Assembly: GCA_034420475.1 (NCBI GenBank)
Contig: DAOULH010000009.1
Coordinates: 1-64,000, forward strand
Origin: Bin87 sp034420475
Lineage (GTDB): Bacteria > Chloroflexota > Dehalococcoidia > Lucifugimonadales > UBA3495
Length of the DNA: 64,000 nucleotides
Direction of reading: 5' to 3'
Part shown: positions 61,487 through 64,000 of the stretch, piece by piece
How the letters are laid out: each line of letters opens with the position of its first letter
Numbering within the stretch: the first letter of the stretch is position 1
Translations under genes and position numbers: made by a program
The notes under the pieces: generated by a model
What the model saw: the letters and a program-made list of their open reading frames with translations, nothing else
Told to the model about the DNA's origin: nothing
Database searches by the model: none

Positions 61487-62452
61487 CTACGGGCTGGTCT
61501 CGGTGGCTGACGATGGCGATTGGCTATCGGCGGCCAGGGCGGCCGTCATGGCGGCGATGGCGACCTGGATCTGATCCTCGTCGGGCTGGCGGGTGGTGAT
61601 GAGCTGGAGGGCGAGGCCCGGCGCGGCCAGGGCCTTGCCGAACCAGGCCTGGCGGTGGGCGCCGGCGAACCGGATGATCTCGTAGCTGACGGCGGCCACC
61701 ACGGGGATCAACGCGATGCGCGACAGGATGCGCCATTCCAGATCGGGGCGGCCCAGCAAGGCGAACACCAGCACGGAGACCACGGCCACGGTGAGCAGAA
61801 AGGCGGTGCCGCAGCGGGGGTGCGGCGTGGGATGGCGGCGGACGTTTTCCACGGTGAGATCCTGGCCGGCCTCGTAGGTATGTACGGCCATGTGCTCGGC
61901 GCCGTGGTAGGCATAGACGCGGCGGATGTCCTTCATGGCGGAGATGCCAGCCACGTAGGCCACCAGGATGATCAGCCGGATGACGCCTTCGATGAGGTTG
62001 CTGACCACAGAGGATTCCAGGAAGGGGTCGATGAGGCGGACGGCCAGCAGGGGCAGGACGAGGAAGATGCCGATGCCCAGGGCGAGGGCGACCGCCATGG
62101 TCATCGCCATGACCCACTTGCTGGCGGAGGAGTCGGCGCCTTCGGCGGAATCGGCCTCGCCGGCGGCGATGATGGCGGAACGCTGGAGGGATTTCATGCC
62201 GTACCAGAGGGTTTCGGCGAGGATCAGGACGCCGCGCACGCAGGGGACGCGGCGGATGCGTCCGGAAAAGCGGGAGCTGACGGGCTCGGTGTCGCAGAAG
62301 ATGTGGCCGTCGGGCTGGCGGACGGCGAGGCTGTAGTGGCGCACGCCGCGGATCATGACGCCTTCGATCACGGCTTGGCCGCCGTAGAGCGGCCGGGCGG
62401 GCTGGGGACCGGCGGGCGGGGAGTTTGTTGGAGAGCCAGGGCGTGCTGACAT
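61487..62452 (-). CDS. DUF1385 family membrane protein
   Basis: Protein of 321 residues. Family blocks: YGGQAVIEGVMIRG near the N-terminus, VPCVRGVLILAETLWYGMKSL, YHGAEHMAVHTYEAGQ and HPRCGTAFLLTV. About five to six membrane helices lie between residues 110 and 260. The function is unknown, but the gene is commonly next to rpmE and prfA in Gram-positive and Chloroflexota genomes, as here with rpmE 690 bp upstream, so a link to translation or envelope growth is suspected. The C-terminus is Ala/Ser-rich. Confidence 0.93.
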   Translation of the reverse strand: MSARPGSPTNSPPAGPQPARPLYGGQAVIEGVMIRGVRHYSLAVRQPDGHIFCDTEPVSSRFSGRIRRVPCVRGVLILAETLWYGMKSLQRSAIIAAGEADSAEGADSSASKWVMAMTMAVALALGIGIFLVLPLLAVRLIDPFLESSVVSNLIEGVIRLIILVAYVAGISAMKDIRRVYAYHGAEHMAVHTYEAGQDLTVENVRRHPTPHPRCGTAFLLTVAVVSVLVFALLGRPDLEWRILSRIALIPVVAAVSYEIIRFAGAHRQAWFGKALAAPGLALQLITTRQPDEDQIQVAIAAMTAALAADSQSPSSATETSP

Positions 62453-62587
62453 TTCGCGTCATTCCGGCGCAAGCCGGGGTCAATTCCGTCAATGGATGAT
62501 TAATCTGGCCAACGTTCCGATACCAGAAGTTTTTGGGTTACTGCTTTCGCAGGGACGGTGGGGCGTTTTCCCAAATGTCAACACTGC

Positions 62588-62995
62588 CTAGCCATCCAGC
62601 TTGTGCCACGCTTCGCGGAAGGCGGTCTCGGAGAAGGCGTCGGGCTGGAGCCAGAGGGCGCCGCCGAACTCCTCGTCCAGCCGGCCGTCTTCGCGGACAT
62701 CGTCCCGGGAGAGGAGGTAGGTTACGGGGAGGTCGGCCAGGATTTCGGTGCTGATGACGAGGTACTCCCAGTCCCAATCGAGTCTGTCGGCGTCGTAGAA
62801 ACGGACGGCCTGGCTGTGCTCCTGGGAGTGGAACTTGAGGCGGACCTCGCGGGATTGCTCCGGGATGCCGGCGATCACCTCGTCCTCGTTGGGGCTGCGG
62901 CGGGCGATGAAGCACTGCCAGCCGTGCTCGGCCAGGCGTTCGGCCAAGTAGATGCGTCCGTACTCGCGGACGGTTTTGGGCACGTAGCGCGGCAT
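62588..62995 (-). CDS. Hypothetical protein, 135 residues
   Basis: No family recognised. The N-terminus YGRIYLAERLAEHGWQCFIARR resembles the first helix of small PD-(D/E)XK nucleases that guard phage or group I intron loci, and EDEVIAG might be a remnant of the acidic motif, but the Lys-containing motif is not seen. It lies between DUF1385 and rpmE on the same strand, with a terminator upstream. Confidence 0.5.
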   Translation of the reverse strand: MPRYVPKTVREYGRIYLAERLAEHGWQCFIARRSPNEDEVIAGIPEQSREVRLKFHSQEHSQAVRFYDADRLDWDWEYLVISTEILADLPVTYLLSRDDVREDGRLDEEFGGALWLQPDAFSETAFREAWHKLDG

Positions 62996-63089
62996 GGGGG
63001 CTGCCTCCCGGGTTGGTGGACGGCGTGGTTCGACAGGCTCACCATGAGCGGGGGGTGTGGTTCACGGTAACGGAAGATGGGGATATAGC

Positions 63090-63115
63090 AAAACGGGAGC
63101 CGGTACCGGCTCCCG
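63090..63115 (-). terminator. Rho-independent terminator after rpmE
   Basis: A perfect 22-base palindrome CGGGAGCCGG-TACCGGCTCCCG (63094-63115) followed on the minus strand by TTTT (63093-63090). It ends the rplU-rpmA-rpmE run about 28 bases after the rpmE stop. Confidence 0.85.
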
Positions 63116-63142
63116 CCAAAGGGTTCTCGCTGAGGTCGTGGG

Positions 63143-63346
63143 TTAGCCGTCAAGGTTGAAGCGGCGGCTGAAACGCTCGATGCGGCCCTGGGTGTCGACG
63201 ATGCGCTGCTCACCGGTGTAGAAGGGGTGGCACTTGCCGCAGATCTCGACACGGAGGGCGGGCTTGGTGGCGCCGGTCTCGAAGACGTTCCCGCAGGAGC
63301 AGGTGACGGTAGCCTTGAAATACTGGGGATGGATTTCTGCTTTCAT
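63143..63346 (-). CDS. rpmE: 50S ribosomal protein L31
   Basis: Ribosomal protein L31 of 67 residues, zinc-binding (C+) form: TCSCGNVF and the second pair CGKCHPF give the four Cys ligands, and IHPQY...CSCGN at the N-terminus is the L31 signature. The C-terminal RIVDTQGRIERFSRRF is typical. It is 10 bp after rpmA, so co-transcribed with rplU and rpmA, and it is followed by a strong terminator. Confidence 0.96.
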   Translation of the reverse strand: MKAEIHPQYFKATVTCSCGNVFETGATKPALRVEICGKCHPFYTGEQRIVDTQGRIERFSRRFNLDG

Positions 63347-63356
63347 GGCGCTGCCC

Positions 63357-63635
63357 CTATGCCGCGGCGGCTACGGCGTCGGCGACCGGGTAAACGCTGA
63401 CGCGGCGCTTGCCCCGGGCCTTCCACTCGTAGGTCACCTGGCCGTCGATCTTGGCGAAGAGGGTGTAGTCCCTGCCCACGCCGACGTTGGTGCCGGGATG
63501 GATGCGGGTGCCGCGCTGGCGGACGATGATGGAGCCGCCGGTGACCCGCTCGCCGCCGTACTTCTTGACGCCGAGGCGTTTTGCGTTGCTATCGCGGCCG
63601 TTGTTGGTGCTGCCGCCGGCCTTCTTGTGGGCCAT
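63357..63635 (-). CDS. rpmA: 50S ribosomal protein L27
   Basis: Ribosomal protein L27 of 92 residues from the ATG at 63635, starting MAHKKAGGSTNNGRDSNAKR, the canonical N-terminus with no leader peptide. RQRGTRIHPG and GRDYTLFAKIDG are conserved. The short Ala-rich C-terminal tail is normal. An upstream in-frame extension to 63905 runs through rplU and is not used. It starts 4 bp after the rplU stop. Confidence 0.96.
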   Translation of the reverse strand: MAHKKAGGSTNNGRDSNAKRLGVKKYGGERVTGGSIIVRQRGTRIHPGTNVGVGRDYTLFAKIDGQVTYEWKARGKRRVSVYPVADAVAAAA

Positions 63636-63639
63636 GTCG

Positions 63640-63999
63640 CTATTCTCCTGTCTCGGGCTCGGTTGCGGCCTGGGGTTCATCTGCTCGGGGCGGGTTTCCG
63701 GTGTCGATATCCTGGATGCGGATACGAGTGTAGTTCTGCCGATGCCCCTTCTTGCGGCGGTACCGGGTCTTGGCCTTGTACTTGTAAACGATGATCTTGC
63801 GATCCTTGTAGTGGGACTGCACCTCGGCGATGACGCGGGCGCCCTCCACTGTGGGGGCGCCGAAGCGCATCTGACCGTCCCGGGAAACGGCGAGCACCTG
63901 GTCAAGGGCGGTGGTGCTGCCCTCTTCGGCTTCCAGCAACTCGACGTCGAGCACGTCGCCGGGCGAGACGCGGTACTGCTTGCCGCCGGTTTTAACGAT
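63640..63999 (-). CDS. rplU: 50S ribosomal protein L21, 5' end cut by window
   Basis: Ribosomal protein L21, first gene of the rplU-rpmA-rpmE unit. The frame stays open to the window edge and reads IVKTGGKQYRVSPGDVLDVE, lacking only about three N-terminal residues (usually MYA or similar). GHRQNYTRIRI is the L21 signature. The C-terminal tail after ...QDIDTG is acidic and longer than usual (GNPPRADEPQAATEPETGE), probably unstructured. Confidence 0.95.
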   Translation of the reverse strand: MVKTGGKQYRVSPGDVLDVELLEAEEGSTTALDQVLAVSRDGQMRFGAPTVEGARVIAEVQSHYKDRKIIVYKYKAKTRYRRKKGHRQNYTRIRIQDIDTGNPPRADEPQAATEPETGE

Positions 64000-64000
64000 T

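Noticed and set aside
63636..63905. Upstream extension of the L27 frame.
   Set aside because: Overlaps rplU entirely; L27 begins at MAHKK.

Overview
The window is a high-GC bacterial chromosome segment, densely coded on both strands. It looks like a Chloroflexota genome of the Dehalococcoidia/SAR202 type. That placement is an inference from the gene content: CaiB/BaiF CoA-transferase, enoyl-CoA hydratase, LLM flavin oxidoreductase, MetE-like and RraA-like enzymes, several Uma2 nucleases, a bacterial VLRF1 release factor, both GluRS and GlnRS, and many short dispersed repeats. No rRNA, tRNA, CRISPR array, phage or complete insertion sequence was seen.

Layout. 1-6.7 kb: the 3' part of a CaiB/BaiF CoA-transferase, then a very tight minus-strand operon with a B12-dependent acyl-CoA mutase catalytic subunit, a GHKL ATPase, a STAS-like protein, two tiny membrane proteins, the separate B12-binding mutase subunit and a phenylacetate-CoA-ligase-like enzyme. 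6.8-8.7 kb: an orphan DndB-like DGQHR protein and an orphan HigA-like antitoxin. 8.8-16 kb: HtpX protease, an Asp-box propeller, three tandem Uma2 genes, an alpha/beta hydrolase, an MBL-fold hydrolase and a K+ channel. 16-21 kb: gltX and glnS with an EcoRV-like restriction-modification operon between them. 21-31 kb: an MFS protein with a long tail, rluD-like, lspA with a zinc-ribbon tail, a hydrolase, threonine aldolase, an isochorismatase-like protein, an arrestin-like protein, rarA and an LLM oxidoreductase. 31-42 kb: acyl-CoA carboxylase beta subunit, folP-folK, a frameshifted peptide-binding protein, a gamma-glutamyltransferase-like enzyme, hpt and gyrB.

42-52 kb holds a NUDIX hydrolase, an inositol-monophosphatase-like enzyme, an M19 dipeptidase, a MetE-like protein, an FMN-binding protein, an RraA-like protein, a lipoprotein cyclophilin, an enoyl-CoA hydratase, a GarR-like reductase and a DinB/tetrapyrrole-methylase-like fusion. 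52-64 kb holds VLRF1, an orphan RelB/DinJ antitoxin, mutS2, a VOC protein, a DUF6575-like protein, an organophosphate-antiporter-like MFS protein, a hydrolase, a coiled-coil Uma2, a DUF1385 membrane protein and the ribosomal genes rpmE, rpmA and rplU (cut by the window end).

The most interesting points are the signalling-like four-gene cassette inserted without gaps into the mutase operon, the EcoRV-type system between two aminoacyl-tRNA synthetase genes, a MITE-like repeat family with perfect 13-bp terminal inverted repeats, the DinB-methylase fusion, the VLRF1 rescue factor and a recurrent TGC-TANAAT promoter motif.
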